DNA of 64,000 nt from Martinezella rhizogenes (GCF_027460065.1 NZ_JAPYZZ010000007.1:186001-250000), one strand, 5' to 3'; positions 40,044 to 50,297 are shown, numbered from the stretch's first letter. A program made the numbers and translations. The notes: generated by a model not told the origin, from the letters alone.

Positions 40044-40880
40044 GTGACATTTGACATTCTTCTTCTGGTGCTCCTCGGCGCGGTGCTGCATGCCGGATGG
40101 AATGCGCTGGTCAAATCCGGGTCCGACAAATCGCTGGACGCCTCGCTGATTGCGGCAGGGGCTGCGGCTTGCTCCTTGCCCTTTCTGCCTTTCCTGCCCT
40201 TTCCGACGCCGGTGGCCATACCTTTTCTGATTGCCTCGGCCATTCTGCAATTCGCCTATTTCCGCCTTGTCGCCGCCGCCTATACGATCGGCGATATTGG
40301 CCTCGTCTATCCCGTCATGCGCGGCGTGGCGCCTTTGATCGTTGCCGCAACGAGCAGCCTGTTTCTCAGCGAGGTGTTAAGCCCGCTCGCACTCGCCGGC
40401 ATCGCCGTCATTTCCGGCGGCATCCTGACGCTGGCTTTCGAAGCGCGGCGCGGCGGTGGAAAGGCGATCCTGGTCGCCCTTCTCAATGCCTTCGTGATCG
40501 CCTCCTACACCTTCGTCGACGGGGTGGGAGCGCGGCTTTCCGGCAATGCGATCTCCTATACGCTGTGGATGTCGCTTCTGCCGCCGGTGCTGCTGTTCGG
40601 TTTTGCCTTTTACCAGCGCGGCGTCGGCCCGGTTGCGCAGCACGTTCGGCGCAACTGGTGGCGCGGCCTGATCGGCGGCGGCGGCTCCATTCTGTCCTAC
40701 GGTCTGGCGCTCTATGCCATGACCAAAGCCCCCGTCGCCGTGGTCGCGGCACTCAGGGAAACCTCCATTCTCTTTGCGCTGGTGATCTCCGTCGTCATCC
40801 TGAAGGAACGCGCCAGCATCTGGCGTTATCTCGCCGGCGGCATCATCGCGGCGGGCGTTCTGGTGATGCGGCTCGGCTAA
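40044..40880 (+). CDS. EamA/DMT family transporter
   Basis: A 278-residue membrane protein with ten predicted helices in two EamA repeats. The repeat starts are LGAVLHAGWNALVKSGSDK and ALLNAFVIASYTFVDGVG. The C-terminal helices contain SILSYGLALYAMTKAPVAVVAALRETSILFA in two blocks, the conserved end of the second repeat. The family exports amino acids or metabolites; the substrate cannot be predicted. The start is taken as GTG 40044 (VTFDILLLVLLG). An upstream ATG at 39921 would add a non-hydrophobic stretch that looks untranslated. Confidence 0.87.
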   Translation: MTFDILLLVLLGAVLHAGWNALVKSGSDKSLDASLIAAGAAACSLPFLPFLPFPTPVAIPFLIASAILQFAYFRLVAAAYTIGDIGLVYPVMRGVAPLIVAATSSLFLSEVLSPLALAGIAVISGGILTLAFEARRGGGKAILVALLNAFVIASYTFVDGVGARLSGNAISYTLWMSLLPPVLLFGFAFYQRGVGPVAQHVRRNWWRGLIGGGGSILSYGLALYAMTKAPVAVVAALRETSILFALVISVVILKERASIWRYLAGGIIAAGVLVMRLG

Positions 40881-40970
40881 AATGGGTCGATTTAATGGGG
40901 TAAAATAATACCCCGCAACTAACATGCTGTTTTAATTCAGTTATTTTTACAGCCCGCAAAATCCGTCATA

Positions 40971-40999
40971 TTGACGCTTTCACGCACACACCGTATAAG
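40971..40999 (+). promoter_or_regulatory. Promoter of rplM-rpsI
   Basis: TTGACG, 17 bases, TATAAG: a near-consensus housekeeping promoter about 130 bases before the rplM ATG. Confidence 0.8.
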
Positions 41000-41038
41000 C
41001 GCGCCAGATCGGATTCCAGCCGGAATAGGGTCATTTGC

Positions 41039-41110
41039 GGTTGCCTTTAACGGCAACCAAATCAAGCAACAAGAAACGCCCGTATGCTCTTTTATCAAGA
41101 GTGTGACGGG
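41039..41110 (+). promoter_or_regulatory. Structured 5' leader of rplM-rpsI
   Basis: Two hairpins in the leader: GGTTGCC/GGCAACC (7 bp, 6-base loop) and a longer one with CCCGT/ACGGG outside and CTCTT/AAGAG inside. It ends 22 bases before the rplM ATG. Ribosomal protein L13 represses its own mRNA in E. coli, so an autoregulatory leader is plausible. Confidence 0.5.
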
Positions 41111-41132
41111 TCCACGTTAGAAAGTGAAATCC

Positions 41133-41597
41133 ATGTCTACTTTCGTTCAGAAGCCCGCTGAGGTGGAGAAGAAGTGGATCATCATCGACGCCGAAGGCCT
41201 CGTTGTTGGTCGCCTCGCCACCATCGTTGCAACCCGCCTGCGCGGCAAGCACAAGGCTACCTTTACCCCCCACGTTGATGATGGCGACAACGTCATCGTT
41301 ATCAATGCGGAAAAGGTTGCCTTCACCGGCAAGAAGTATTCCGACAAGAAGTACTACTGGCACACCGGTCACCCGGGTGGCATCAAGGAGCGCACCGCTC
41401 GCCAGATCATCGAAGGCCGCTTCCCGGAGCGTGTCGTTGAAAAGGCCATCGAGCGCATGATCCCGCGCGGCCCGCTCGGCCGTCGCCAGATGAAGAACCT
41501 GCGCGTTTACGCCGGCTCTAACCACCCGCACGAAGCACAGCAGCCCACCGTTCTCGACGTGGCCGCGCTTAACAAGAAGAACGTAAGGAGCGCCTGA
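41133..41597 (+). CDS. rplM: 50S ribosomal protein L13
   Basis: Large-subunit protein of 154 residues. The start [20 protein letters not shown] is the usual alphaproteobacterial N-terminus, so I use ATG 41133 and not the GTG at 41124. Signatures are [21 protein letters not shown] and [20 protein letters not shown]. It is followed two bases later by rpsI, the universal rplM-rpsI pair, and preceded by a strong promoter and folded leader. Confidence 0.98.
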   Translation: MSTFVQKPAEVEKKWIIIDAEGLVVGRLATIVATRLRGKHKATFTPHVDDGDNVIVINAEKVAFTGKKYSDKKYYWHTGHPGGIKERTARQIIEGRFPERVVEKAIERMIPRGPLGRRQMKNLRVYAGSNHPHEAQQPTVLDVAALNKKNVRSA

Positions 41598-41599
41598 TA

Positions 41600-42067
41600 A
41601 TGGCCGATCTTTCCTCTCTGAAAGACCTCGCCCCGGCATCGGAAGCTTCGGCTCCCGTGCACGTCCGCAAGGTTGACACCCTCGGCCGCTCCTACGCGAC
41701 CGGCAAGCGCAAGAACGCCGTAGCCCGCGTATGGGTGAAGGCCGGTTCTGGCAAGATCATCATCAACGGCCGCGATTTCACCACGTATTTCGCACGTCCG
41801 GTTCTGCAGATGATCCTCCAGCAGCCGTTGGTCGCAGCTGCCCGTTCGGGTCAGTTCGACATCATTGCAACGGTTGCAGGCGGCGGTCTTTCCGGCCAGG
41901 CCGGTGCCGTTCGTCACGGTGTTTCCAAGGCACTCACCTACTTCGAACCGGGCCTGCGCTCCGTTCTGAAGAAGGGTGGCTTCCTGACCCGCGACAGCCG
42001 TGTTGTCGAGCGTAAGAAGTACGGTAAGGCCAAGGCCCGCCGTTCGTTCCAGTTCTCCAAGCGTTAA
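41600..42067 (+). CDS. rpsI: 30S ribosomal protein S9
   Basis: Small-subunit protein of 155 residues whose C-terminal tail reaches the P-site t[20 protein letters not shown] is the family start of the globular domain, [19 protein letters not shown] the central signature and [17 protein letters not shown] the tail with the terminal lysine-arginine. An N-terminal extension of about 28 residues is normal for rhizobia. Its ATG is two bases after the rplM stop. A strong terminator follows. Confidence 0.98.
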   Translation: MADLSSLKDLAPASEASAPVHVRKVDTLGRSYATGKRKNAVARVWVKAGSGKIIINGRDFTTYFARPVLQMILQQPLVAAARSGQFDIIATVAGGGLSGQAGAVRHGVSKALTYFEPGLRSVLKKGGFLTRDSRVVERKKYGKAKARRSFQFSKR

Positions 42068-42100
42068 TCGCTTATCGGAACAGTTCGTTCAGAACTTCGA

Positions 42101-42128
42101 AAGGCGGGGCTTCGGCTCCGCCTTTTTT
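42101..42128 (+). terminator. Terminator of rplM-rpsI
   Basis: Stem AAGGCGGGGC / GCTCCGCCTT (one G-T pair) with a TTCG tetraloop and a run of six T. Confidence 0.9.
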
Positions 42129-42198
42129 CATGGCTCTCGTCCCTTGTTTTTTCGGCGAGAAGGCAGCACCTTCAACGCAAAACGCGATGGGGTGACAT

Positions 42199-43152
42199 AT
42201 GCCGGCCAAAACAATCGACCATGCCTTTACCTCGACAACGCTGACTTCGGCCGCGACCGACCCCACCCATGCGGGCGTCCTCTCCTTCATGCGGCGTAAA
42301 TATACGAAGAATCTCAAGGGCGTTTCGACGGCCGTGTGGGGTATTCCCTTTGACGCGGCAACCTCCAACCGGCCCGGTGCGCGCTTCGGGCCGCAGGCGA
42401 TCCGCCGCGCCTCGGCGATCTTCGACAATGATCCGCAATATCCCTTCGCTCGCGATCTTTTCGCCCATATGCCGACCATCGATTATGGCGACTGCCTGCT
42501 CGACTATGGCAACCACTGGAAAACGCCCGATACGATCGAAAAGGAAGCGCGCAGAATCATCTCCAAGACGGATTATCTGCTGACGCTCGGCGGCGATCAC
42601 TTCATCACCTGGCCATTGCTGAAAGCGCATGTGGCCAAGCATGGGCGGCTGGCGCTGGTGCAATTCGATGCGCATCAGGACACATGGTTCGATGATGGCA
42701 AGCGCATCGACCACGGCTCCTTCGTCGCGCGTGCGGTGCGCGACGGGCTGATAGATCCTGATCGTTCGATCCAGATCGGTATCCGCACCCATGCACCCGA
42801 CGATTTCGGCATCCGTATTCTCCACGGTTACGAGGTGGAAGAAATGAAGGCGAGTGATATCGCTTCGCTGATCGTCAAGCACACGGGCGGCATGCCGGTC
42901 TACCTGACCTTCGATATTGATTGCCTCGATCCCGCCTTCGCACCTGGCACCGGCACACCTGTCGCCGGCGGACCGACCAGCGCCAAAACTCTCTCGGTTC
43001 TGCGCGGGCTTGGCCAGCTTGATATTCGCGGTTCTGACGTGGTGGAGGTGGCCCCCGCTTACGACCATGCGGATATTACCGCCATTGCCGGAGCGACCGT
43101 TGCAATGTATATGCTTGGCCTGCGTGCCGAACGGCTGGCCAAGGCTGGCTGA
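42199..43152 (+). CDS. speB: Agmatinase / ureohydrolase (SpeB-like)
   Basis: Binuclear manganese ureohydrolase (317 residues). Metal ligands are visible in [24 protein letters not shown] and [23 protein letters not shown]. The overall pattern fits agmatinase, which gives putrescine and urea, better than arginase, but related guanidino-acid hydrolases share these motifs. GGGGTGACAT precedes the ATG. The next gene is argC, 70 bases on, so arginine-related functions sit together. Confidence 0.88.
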   Translation: MPAKTIDHAFTSTTLTSAATDPTHAGVLSFMRRKYTKNLKGVSTAVWGIPFDAATSNRPGARFGPQAIRRASAIFDNDPQYPFARDLFAHMPTIDYGDCLLDYGNHWKTPDTIEKEARRIISKTDYLLTLGGDHFITWPLLKAHVAKHGRLALVQFDAHQDTWFDDGKRIDHGSFVARAVRDGLIDPDRSIQIGIRTHAPDDFGIRILHGYEVEEMKASDIASLIVKHTGGMPVYLTFDIDCLDPAFAPGTGTPVAGGPTSAKTLSVLRGLGQLDIRGSDVVEVAPAYDHADITAIAGATVAMYMLGLRAERLAKAG

Positions 43153-43222
43153 CAAGCAAAACGGCACTTGCCGAACTGATTCCGAATACCCTTTCAACCC
43201 TTTGAAAAGTCAGGACAAGGAC

Positions 43223-44155
43223 ATGACAGCGAAGATCTTCATCGATGGCGAACACGGCACCACGGGTCTGCAGATCCGCACGCGCCTTGCCGGTCGCCGC
43301 GATATCGAGCTGCTGTCCATTCCAGAGGCCGAGCGCCGCAATGCGGCGATGCGCGAGGATATGCTCAACAACGCCGACATTTCGATCCTCTGCCTGCCGG
43401 ACGATGCCTCGAAGGAGGCTGTCTCCATGGTGGCCGGCAACAACAATGTCCGCATCATCGACACCTCGACCGCCTATCGCGTCCATCAGGACTGGGCTTA
43501 TGGCTTTGCCGAAATGGATAAGGAACAGGGCGAAAAGGTTCGTTCCGCCCGCCTCGTCGCCAATCCGGGCTGCTACCCTACCGGCGCGATCGCCCTTCTG
43601 CGCCCGCTTCGCACCGCAGGCCTCCTGCCGGACGGTTATCCGGTCAGCGTCAATGCGGTTTCCGGCTACACCGGCGGCGGCAAGCAGATGATCGCGCAGA
43701 TGGAAGACCAGAGCCGCGATGACGCCATCAGCGCCAATAATTTCCTGTATGGCCTGACGCTCAAGCACAAGCATGTGCCGGAGATGACCATCCACGGCCA
43801 GCTCGACCGTGCACCGCTGTTTTCGCCCTCCGTCGGTCGTTTCCCGCAAGGCATGATCGTGCAGGTGCCGCTGTTTGCCGCCGACCTGAAGGAAGGCACG
43901 ACAATCGAAACGATCCATGCCGCACTGGTGGCCCATTATGCCGGTCAGGACATCGTCAGTGTCGTTCCGCTTGCCGAAAGCAAGGGGCTTTCCCGCATCG
44001 ATGCGGAAGAACTGGCGGGCAAGGACACGATGAAGCTCTTCGTCTTCGGCACGGAAGGCGGCGAGCACATCAATCTCGTGGCGTTGCTCGACAATCTCGG
44101 CAAGGGCGCCTCCGGCGCGGCCGTGCAGAATATGGAACTGATGCTGTCGGCATGA
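43223..44155 (+). CDS. argC: N-acetyl-gamma-glutamyl-phosphate reductase, short type
   Basis: NADPH-dependent step of arginine synthesis. The 310-residue product is the short (type 2) ArgC. It starts with [15 protein letters not shown] (nucleotide loop), has the catalytic cysteine in [16 protein letters not shown], and the histidine region in LKHKHVPEM and NLYGL-like [12 protein letters not shown] 43223 has AGGACAAGG upstream; the longer open frame overlaps the agmatinase gene and is rejected. Confidence 0.95.
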   Translation: MTAKIFIDGEHGTTGLQIRTRLAGRRDIELLSIPEAERRNAAMREDMLNNADISILCLPDDASKEAVSMVAGNNNVRIIDTSTAYRVHQDWAYGFAEMDKEQGEKVRSARLVANPGCYPTGAIALLRPLRTAGLLPDGYPVSVNAVSGYTGGGKQMIAQMEDQSRDDAISANNFLYGLTLKHKHVPEMTIHGQLDRAPLFSPSVGRFPQGMIVQVPLFAADLKEGTTIETIHAALVAHYAGQDIVSVVPLAESKGLSRIDAEELAGKDTMKLFVFGTEGGEHINLVALLDNLGKGASGAAVQNMELMLSA

Positions 44156-44165
44156 GATTTTTCGC

Positions 44166-45011
44166 ATGAATAATACCACGCCGTCTTTTCCAGCCTCGTG
44201 GAATATCGAGGCCGCAAAACGCATCGCCGATACACCGGCCGGCATCGTGTATGAACTGACGCGCAAGGACGGCTCTCTTGCCATTGGCAAGGTTCTGAAA
44301 AAGAAGGTGCTTAAAGACAGCCTTCGCGGCGCGGATTTCATCGCATGGCGCGCGGGTATCGGCTGCGTCGAACTGCTCGACCGCTCCGACAATATTCTGC
44401 TGATGGAACATGCGGGCACGGAGACCCTTCGCGACGTGCTGTTCCGCGATGGCAACGACGATGCCACCACGGAAATCGCCGCTGAGGTTCTGCTTAGATA
44501 TCACCAGCCATCAGAGCAGCCGCCGCCGTCCAGCCTGCTAACGCTGCCGCTCTATTTCGAAAGCCTGTTCCGCAAGGCCGAACAGGATCGTTCCGACGGC
44601 GTCGACAGCCCCTTTGTCGAGGCAGCAAGGCTTGCGCAGACGCTGATAGATCAGCAGCGGAATATCAAGCCGCTGCATGGCGACCTGCACCATGAGAATA
44701 TCATGCACAGCGATCGCGGCTGGATCATCATCGACCCGGCCGGCCTGATCGGCGATGCGGCGCTCGATGTCGCCAACATGTTCTCCAATCCGCTCGACCG
44801 TTTCGACCTCACCCGCAGCGAAGCACGCATCGCCTCCATGGCAGCGATCTTTTCCCGGACGCTGCAACGGGACGAACGGCTATTGCTGCAATATGCCTTT
44901 GCCTATGGCTGCCTTTCGGCCACCTGGCACGAAGAGGACGAAAATGCGGAAGAGCGCGACAACGAACTCGCCGTCGCGGCAACCATCAAGGCAGTGCTGA
45001 AACAGTTTTAA
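44166..45011 (+). CDS. APH(6)/hydroxyurea-resistance-type phosphotransferase
   Basis: A 281-residue kinase-like protein of the aminoglycoside/hydroxyurea kinase family (streptomycin 6-kinase relatives). The catalytic loop is PLHGDLHHENIM and the metal aspartate lies in WIIIDPAGLIGDAALDVANM, both intact. Chromosomal members of this family are common in rhizobia and their natural substrate is not known; antibiotic resistance cannot be assumed. It begins 10 bases after argC and may be in the same transcript. It converges on ctaA. Confidence 0.87.
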   Translation: MNNTTPSFPASWNIEAAKRIADTPAGIVYELTRKDGSLAIGKVLKKKVLKDSLRGADFIAWRAGIGCVELLDRSDNILLMEHAGTETLRDVLFRDGNDDATTEIAAEVLLRYHQPSEQPPPSSLLTLPLYFESLFRKAEQDRSDGVDSPFVEAARLAQTLIDQQRNIKPLHGDLHHENIMHSDRGWIIIDPAGLIGDAALDVANMFSNPLDRFDLTRSEARIASMAAIFSRTLQRDERLLLQYAFAYGCLSATWHEEDENAEERDNELAVAATIKAVLKQF

Positions 45012-45017
45012 GCGCGG

Positions 45018-46136
45018 TCAGTCCCTGAGTTCGACCGCGACGGGTGCCGGATATTCACCGATGAACCCGCGCCAATGGGCGACAGCAAAACCAAGCACCA
45101 GCAGCGCCATGCCCTGATGGGCGAGAGCGACATGGATATCGACATGCATCAGAAGCGTGGTGATGCCGAGTCCCGCCTGAATGGAGATGAGCACGAAGAA
45201 CAGCACAGCGCGGCGGGCATGCGGCGTGCCGGGCAAGGCACGGGCCATCGACACCATATGCCACAGCGTGGCGGCAAACAGCGTGTAGGCGCCGAGACGG
45301 TGGATGAACTGCACCGTCTTCGGATTTTCGAACAGGTTGATCCACCAGGGCTGTTGCAGGAAGAGATCACCCGGCACCAGCGAACCATCCATCAGCGGCC
45401 AGGTATTATAGGACAGGCCGGCATTCAGCCCCGCCACCAGCGCGCCGAGATAGATCTGGAACAGACAGAGTACCGTCAGCAGCGCGGCAAAGCCCCTGCC
45501 CGTCCGCTCATCCGCCGCATCAGGTGAATGATGCGACAGGCCGCGCAATATCCACATACAGCCCGCGAAGATGAGGCAGGCGATCGTCAGATGGGTGGCG
45601 AGGCGATATTGCGAGACATCCGTGCGGTTGACGAGGCCTGATGACACCATCCACCAACCGACGAAGCCCTGGAAACCGCCAAGCGCCAGAAGGCCTACCA
45701 GCGGCAGGCGCAGGCGCTTTTCAACGCGGCCGGTGAGCCAGAAGAAGGCAAGCGGGAGGGCAAAGACGAGGCCGATGGTACGGGCAAGCAGGCGATGGGC
45801 CCATTCCCACCAGAAAATCGTCTTGAACTCATCAAGCGACATGCCCTTGTTGATTTCCTGATATTGGGGAATGCGCTTGTAGAGCTGGAATTCCTCTTCC
45901 CACTCAGCCACGGAAAGCGGCGGTATCGCGCCGTGAATCGGTTTCCATTCCGTGATCGACAGGCCGGATTCGGTGAGCCGCGTGGCGCCGCCGACGAGGA
46001 CCAGACAGAAGAGCGTGAAAAGCACGACGCGCAGCCAGATGCGCAGCAGGCGGCGGTCTTTTTCCTGTTTCTGCAGGGCGGCCTCCACCACCATGTCCAC
46101 AGAACCATTTGCCATCGTCATGCCGTTCGAACGCAT
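45018..46136 (-). CDS. ctaA: Heme A synthase
   Basis: Oxidises the methyl group of heme O to a formyl group, giving heme A for aa3-type cytochrome oxidase. The 372-residue protein has eight membrane helices in two four-helix halves. Conserved pieces are [62 protein letters not shown] and [11 protein letters not shown], with the paired heme-ligand histidines. The start at 46136 has AGGGAG nine bases upstream; ATGs at 46121 and 46115 are alternatives. It is the type 2, alphaproteobacterial and mitochondrial Cox15 form. Confidence 0.95.
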   Translation of the reverse strand: MRSNGMTMANGSVDMVVEAALQKQEKDRRLLRIWLRVVLFTLFCLVLVGGATRLTESGLSITEWKPIHGAIPPLSVAEWEEEFQLYKRIPQYQEINKGMSLDEFKTIFWWEWAHRLLARTIGLVFALPLAFFWLTGRVEKRLRLPLVGLLALGGFQGFVGWWMVSSGLVNRTDVSQYRLATHLTIACLIFAGCMWILRGLSHHSPDAADERTGRGFAALLTVLCLFQIYLGALVAGLNAGLSYNTWPLMDGSLVPGDLFLQQPWWINLFENPKTVQFIHRLGAYTLFAATLWHMVSMARALPGTPHARRAVLFFVLISIQAGLGITTLLMHVDIHVALAHQGMALLVLGFAVAHWRGFIGEYPAPVAVELRD

Positions 46137-46264
46137 CTTTCAGGTCTCCCTCATACAGTCATGTTGATTAGCCCCAACCGGCACCACAAAACAAGGCCTC
46201 AGGGTTTGCGGCATGCGGTCGCGGCGGTATAGTCCTGCGCAGACATTCAATGATGGAAGATTTC

Positions 46265-46477
46265 ATGCACCCTCGCCTCAGATCGCTTATCGGCACCGTC
46301 GTCATCATCTGCCTCGTCGTCGTTTACGCCGTAGCGGCGACGGCCATCGCGTCGGCGACGCTGGCGCAATCGCCCTGGTGGGTGCATCTCGCCTATTTCG
46401 TACTGAGCGGCATTCTGTGGATATTGCCAGCGATGCTGATCATCAAATGGATGGCCGGTCCTAAAAAACAGGGCTAA
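46265..46477 (+). CDS. DUF2842 small membrane protein
   Basis: A 70-residue protein with two membrane helices and the pattern RSLIGTVVIICLVVVYAV and PWWVHLAYFVLSGILWILPAM that marks DUF2842, a family found in alphaproteobacteria. The function is unknown. ATG 46265 has GGAAG six bases upstream and is better than ATG 46250. It is divergent from ctaA, next to which DUF2842 genes are often found. Confidence 0.82.
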   Translation: MHPRLRSLIGTVVIICLVVVYAVAATAIASATLAQSPWWVHLAYFVLSGILWILPAMLIIKWMAGPKKQG

Positions 46478-46574
46478 TCGCAGGCGACTACGCGACACCC
46501 TGAGGTCGCAATTTTATAAACAGATTGTTTGCCGCTCAAGGATATAGTCCGACCGAAACAACCGGAGAGAGTGG

Positions 46575-47804
46575 ATGGTGGCTGAGGGGCCGGTCACAAT
46601 CAGCGAGGATAAAGCGCCGACCGCCGTGCACAACGAGCGGCGCGGTGCCGATCGTCTGGTGATCGATCTCGTTGACGACGCCAAGTCCATCCGCTCCGAC
46701 TGGGAACAGCTGGAAAACGACCCGCTCAATTCGCTGCATCAGGGCTTTGGCTGGTGTTCCATCTGGGCGCAAACGCAGGAGAGTGCCCTCCTGACCCTGC
46801 GTGGCCGGCAGGACGGCAGGACCATCTTCCTGCTGCCGCTCGAAATCGTGCAGGAAGGCGGTATCCGCAAGGCGCGTTTTCCCGGCGGCCGCTTCAACAA
46901 TATCAATACCGGGCTTTTCGAACCGGCCTTTGCCGCTCGCGCCGGACAGGAAATCGCCGCGGCGATTGCCCGCGAGGCGCGCAAGCTGCTTGACGGCCGG
47001 GCCGATATTCTCGCGCTGCAGAACATCCCGTTGATCTGGCGCGGCAGGACCAGTCCGCTCTCCTATCTGGCCTCCGTCGAAAACCAGAACCCGGCCTTCC
47101 AGCTTCCCCTGCTCGACAGTTTCGAAGCCACGCTTCGGCAGGTCAATGCCAAGAGACGACGGAAGAAATTCCGCATCCAGAGCCGCAGGGCGGAGGAAAT
47201 GGGTGGCTACAGCCATGTGATCGCCCGATCCCCGAAGGAAAAATGCGAATTATTGCAGACATTCTTCCGGCAAAAGGCCACTCGCTTTGCCTCACAGCGC
47301 ATTCCCGATGTATTTCGCGACCAGTCGGTGAAAGACTTCTTCTACGATCTGGCCAACTTCCAGGAAACGGGCACGGACACTCTGCTGGAGCTGCACGCGA
47401 TTCGCCTGCGTGGCGCAAATGAAGGCATCATCGCTGCCGTCGCCGGTCTTTCGCGCAAGCAGGATCACATCATCTGCCAGTTCGGTTCGATCGATGAATC
47501 TTTTTCAGAACTCAGTCCCGGCGAATTGCTGTTCTGGCTGATGATCGAAAGGGCGTGTCGTGAAAAGGCGGCGATTTTCGATTTCGGTGTGGGCGACCAG
47601 CTCTACAAACGCAGCTGGTGCCCGCTTTCCACCGCGCAGCACGATATATTCCTGCCGGTGACGTTGAAGGGCCGGGCAGCGGCTTCCGCCTATGTCGCCA
47701 TCGCCCGGACGAAGAGCCTGATCAAATCCAATCCGGCGCTTTATGCACTGATCCAGCGTTTTCGCGCCGGGCGGCCAAGAGCGGAAGCCTCGGCCGCCGA
47801 CTGA
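46575..47804 (+). CDS. FemAB/BioF2-like GNAT acyltransferase of the UPP-type cluster
   Basis: A 409-residue cytoplasmic protein of the acetyltransferase group found beside polysaccharide genes (CelD/BioF2-like). FGWCSIWAQTQ, LPLLDSFEATLRQVNAKRRRKKFRIQSRRAEE (in two blocks), ELSPGELLFWLMIERACREK and DFGVGDQLYKRSWCP are the family blocks; the last holds the usual catalytic-fold end. It probably adds acyl groups to a sugar precursor. GGAGAGAG precedes the ATG. It converges on the Wzc-like gene. By position and type it could be uppA, but that letter is from memory. Confidence 0.82.
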   Translation: MVAEGPVTISEDKAPTAVHNERRGADRLVIDLVDDAKSIRSDWEQLENDPLNSLHQGFGWCSIWAQTQESALLTLRGRQDGRTIFLLPLEIVQEGGIRKARFPGGRFNNINTGLFEPAFAARAGQEIAAAIAREARKLLDGRADILALQNIPLIWRGRTSPLSYLASVENQNPAFQLPLLDSFEATLRQVNAKRRRKKFRIQSRRAEEMGGYSHVIARSPKEKCELLQTFFRQKATRFASQRIPDVFRDQSVKDFFYDLANFQETGTDTLLELHAIRLRGANEGIIAAVAGLSRKQDHIICQFGSIDESFSELSPGELLFWLMIERACREKAAIFDFGVGDQLYKRSWCPLSTAQHDIFLPVTLKGRAAASAYVAIARTKSLIKSNPALYALIQRFRAGRPRAEASAAD

Positions 47805-47822
47805 GCGGGGTTTCGCGGCCCG

Positions 47823-50087
47823 TCAGGCGGCGCTCAGATGATCCGGTTTGCGCATCCCGGTCATCGGCAACGCCTGCTCATAGCCCTGTGCCACCAGGTC
47901 ATCGAGCGTCTTTTCCAGCATCTCACCGTCCTGGCCGGGAACGGAAACGATTATTTCCGCCGGCAGATTGCGCAGCATTTTCTCAAGACTTGCGATCTGC
48001 ACCGCGCCACACTCGACGAGAACCGTATCATAGGCATCTGACAACGCGCTGAGGATCATCGTCAGACGATCTATGGCGCGCATGGCCTCACGCGGCTGGG
48101 CGTTGCCGCGCGGCACGATATGGGCGTCGGACAGCCGGTCTCCGTGAATTGTTTCACCAAAGGCGGCCGCACCGGCCAGAAGGTCCATGACACCGGGAAG
48201 CCCGGCTTCGGGTGTCATCAGCCGCGTTGGACAGCCAGACGCCGTCATATCGACGAGAACCACCGACCGGCCCATTTCTGACAAGGCGCGCGCCAGCATC
48301 ACGGTCGAGGTCGAACCGCTATCACCAGCCGGCGACACGACGGCGGCGACCGGCTTGGCAAGCCGCGTAGCAAGAAAACCCGCAACGGCGTCGATCGAAA
48401 AATCGTCCGACGTGTCGATATCCTCTTCTGCCGCCACCTCTCGCGTTGCAACCACCTCCTCTTTTGGCAAGGCCGGTATCGCAGCCATGGTTGTTACAGG
48501 CATCTGCGGCTCTTCCTCGGCGACCTTATGGTGCGCCGCGACCGGAATGGCCTGGGGAGCCGGCTGGATTGTCTCGTGACGCGCGGCAATGGGTTGTTCC
48601 GGCACGTCCGCGGCCTCATCCGTCTCGGTCCGCGCGCGTGCCGGCGGTGGCGGATCGGAGAGCGGCGGGACCTGGCTGCGGCCCACCGGCTTCAGAGCCC
48701 GGCCGGTGAAGAGTTCCACCAGCATGACGACGATGCAGGAGAGCAGAAAGGCTGCGAGCGTCACCACAATGGTGATGGCGCCGGTTTTCGGGAAATAGGG
48801 TTCACGCGGTTCCACCGCCGCCGAAATGACACGCGCATCGGCGGGCGTGGAATCCACCGAGCCTGCCCGCGACGTCGCTTCGCGGTAACGGGCGAGATAG
48901 GTTTCTAGAAGCTGCCGCTGGGCCGAGGCCTCGCGCTCGAGATCGTTGAGGCCCACCTGCTGCTCGCCGGCCCGCACGCTTTCAGATTTCAGCACGTTCA
49001 ATTGCTGGACAAGCTGCCGTTCGCGCAGGCGCGATACATTCGCCTCGTTTTCAAGGCTTGCGAGTACCTTGCGTGTCTCTTCCTGAATCTGCCGCTCTAT
49101 GCCGGAAAGCTGGTTGCGCAGCGCCCTTATGCGGGGATGGCCCTCCAGCAACGAAGAGGAAAGATCGGAAATCTGGCTGCGGATCGTCGTTTCGTTTTCT
49201 TTCAGCCTCTGGATCGTCGGAGAGGCGACGACATCGGGGAAGGTATCGAGCGCGCGGCCGCTTGCCAGCGCATTACGCACGCCTTCGGCCCGCGCTTCCG
49301 CATTGGCGCGCTCGCCACGGATACGGCCGAGTTCGGTAGAGATGTCGCTGAGCTGGCGGGTGGCAAGCGTTTCGCCCTGCCCGGCCGAAAGGAGATCGGA
49401 CGAGGCACGATAATCCGCGACCTTACGATCCGCCTCACGCACCTTCTCGCGCAGATTGGCAATTTCCGGCTCCAGCCAGCGTGCCGCTTCCGTGCTGGTA
49501 TCCAGCTTCGCGCCACTTTGCAGCGAAATATAAGCCTTCATCATCTCATTGGGGATGGCGGCAGCGAGCTTCGGATCTTTCGAGGAAAATTCGACTGTGA
49601 TGACCCGCGAGCTTTCGACCTGATAGACCTGCAATTTCTCCCGGAAGGCGGTCAGCACCCGCTCCTCGGGCAGAACCTGCAGCGGATCCTTCTTGAGGCC
49701 GACCGCGACCAGCAGCTGCGAAACAAAGGAAGGGTGGGCTTCCGGATCGAACTCATCAAGCTCATAAAGCTTCATGTCTTTCGCAACCTGCTTGATGAGG
49801 TCGACCGACTGCAGGATCTGCACCTGGCTGGAAACGGTCAATTCATCAAGCACGGGTTCAGCGGGTGCATTGGACTGCTGCGAGGCGCCGAAAGAGGCCG
49901 CGCGGGATTCGATGAGCACGCGCGCCTCGCCCTTATAGGCAGGCGACATCATGCTGGCAGCCACGAAGGCGGCGCCCCCGGAGAGAAGGGTAATCGCCGC
50001 TATCCGCACCCTGCGTCGCCATATCGCCGCAACAAGTTGCGCAAGGTCGATATCCACATCCCTGTCATCAATGCGATCGCCGTTCAT
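47823..50087 (-). CDS. Wzc/ExoP-like polysaccharide co-polymerase with degenerate kinase domain
   Basis: Chain-length and export factor of the inner membrane (754 residues). The Wzz-type N-terminal domain has TM1 (about 28-47), long periplasmic coiled coils (about 200-410) and TM2 (about 436-458). A proline-rich cytoplasmic linker leads to a BY-kinase-like domain. There the Walker A region reads SPAGDSGSTSTVML (585-598) without the invariant lysine; Walker A' is VVLVDMTAS (609-617), the distal site VLVECGA has Glu for Asp, and the tail has no tyrosine cluster. Kinase activity is therefore unlikely. It is on the opposite strand from its partner genes. Confidence 0.88.
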   Translation of the reverse strand: MNGDRIDDRDVDIDLAQLVAAIWRRRVRIAAITLLSGGAAFVAASMMSPAYKGEARVLIESRAASFGASQQSNAPAEPVLDELTVSSQVQILQSVDLIKQVAKDMKLYELDEFDPEAHPSFVSQLLVAVGLKKDPLQVLPEERVLTAFREKLQVYQVESSRVITVEFSSKDPKLAAAIPNEMMKAYISLQSGAKLDTSTEAARWLEPEIANLREKVREADRKVADYRASSDLLSAGQGETLATRQLSDISTELGRIRGERANAEARAEGVRNALASGRALDTFPDVVASPTIQRLKENETTIRSQISDLSSSLLEGHPRIRALRNQLSGIERQIQEETRKVLASLENEANVSRLRERQLVQQLNVLKSESVRAGEQQVGLNDLEREASAQRQLLETYLARYREATSRAGSVDSTPADARVISAAVEPREPYFPKTGAITIVVTLAAFLLSCIVVMLVELFTGRALKPVGRSQVPPLSDPPPPARARTETDEAADVPEQPIAARHETIQPAPQAIPVAAHHKVAEEEPQMPVTTMAAIPALPKEEVVATREVAAEEDIDTSDDFSIDAVAGFLATRLAKPVAAVVSPAGDSGSTSTVMLARALSEMGRSVVLVDMTASGCPTRLMTPEAGLPGVMDLLAGAAAFGETIHGDRLSDAHIVPRGNAQPREAMRAIDRLTMILSALSDAYDTVLVECGAVQIASLEKMLRNLPAEIIVSVPGQDGEMLEKTLDDLVAQGYEQALPMTGMRKPDHLSAA

Positions 50088-50297
50088 GCAAGCTCCGTAA
50101 CCGAGACAAACCTCGGGCGCTCAAATATAGATGGCCAATTTTCGCGAAGTTTAAGTCTTGCCGGTAACACAACCGTTAATCTCGGAGAATCCGACGAAAT
50201 AAAGCCGCTATTATCATCGCTCGCGCCTGATGTTTACCGGCCATTAACCCTAACAGAACGATAAGAATGGTCAAAGATCGACTCGGAGCCAGATGAG

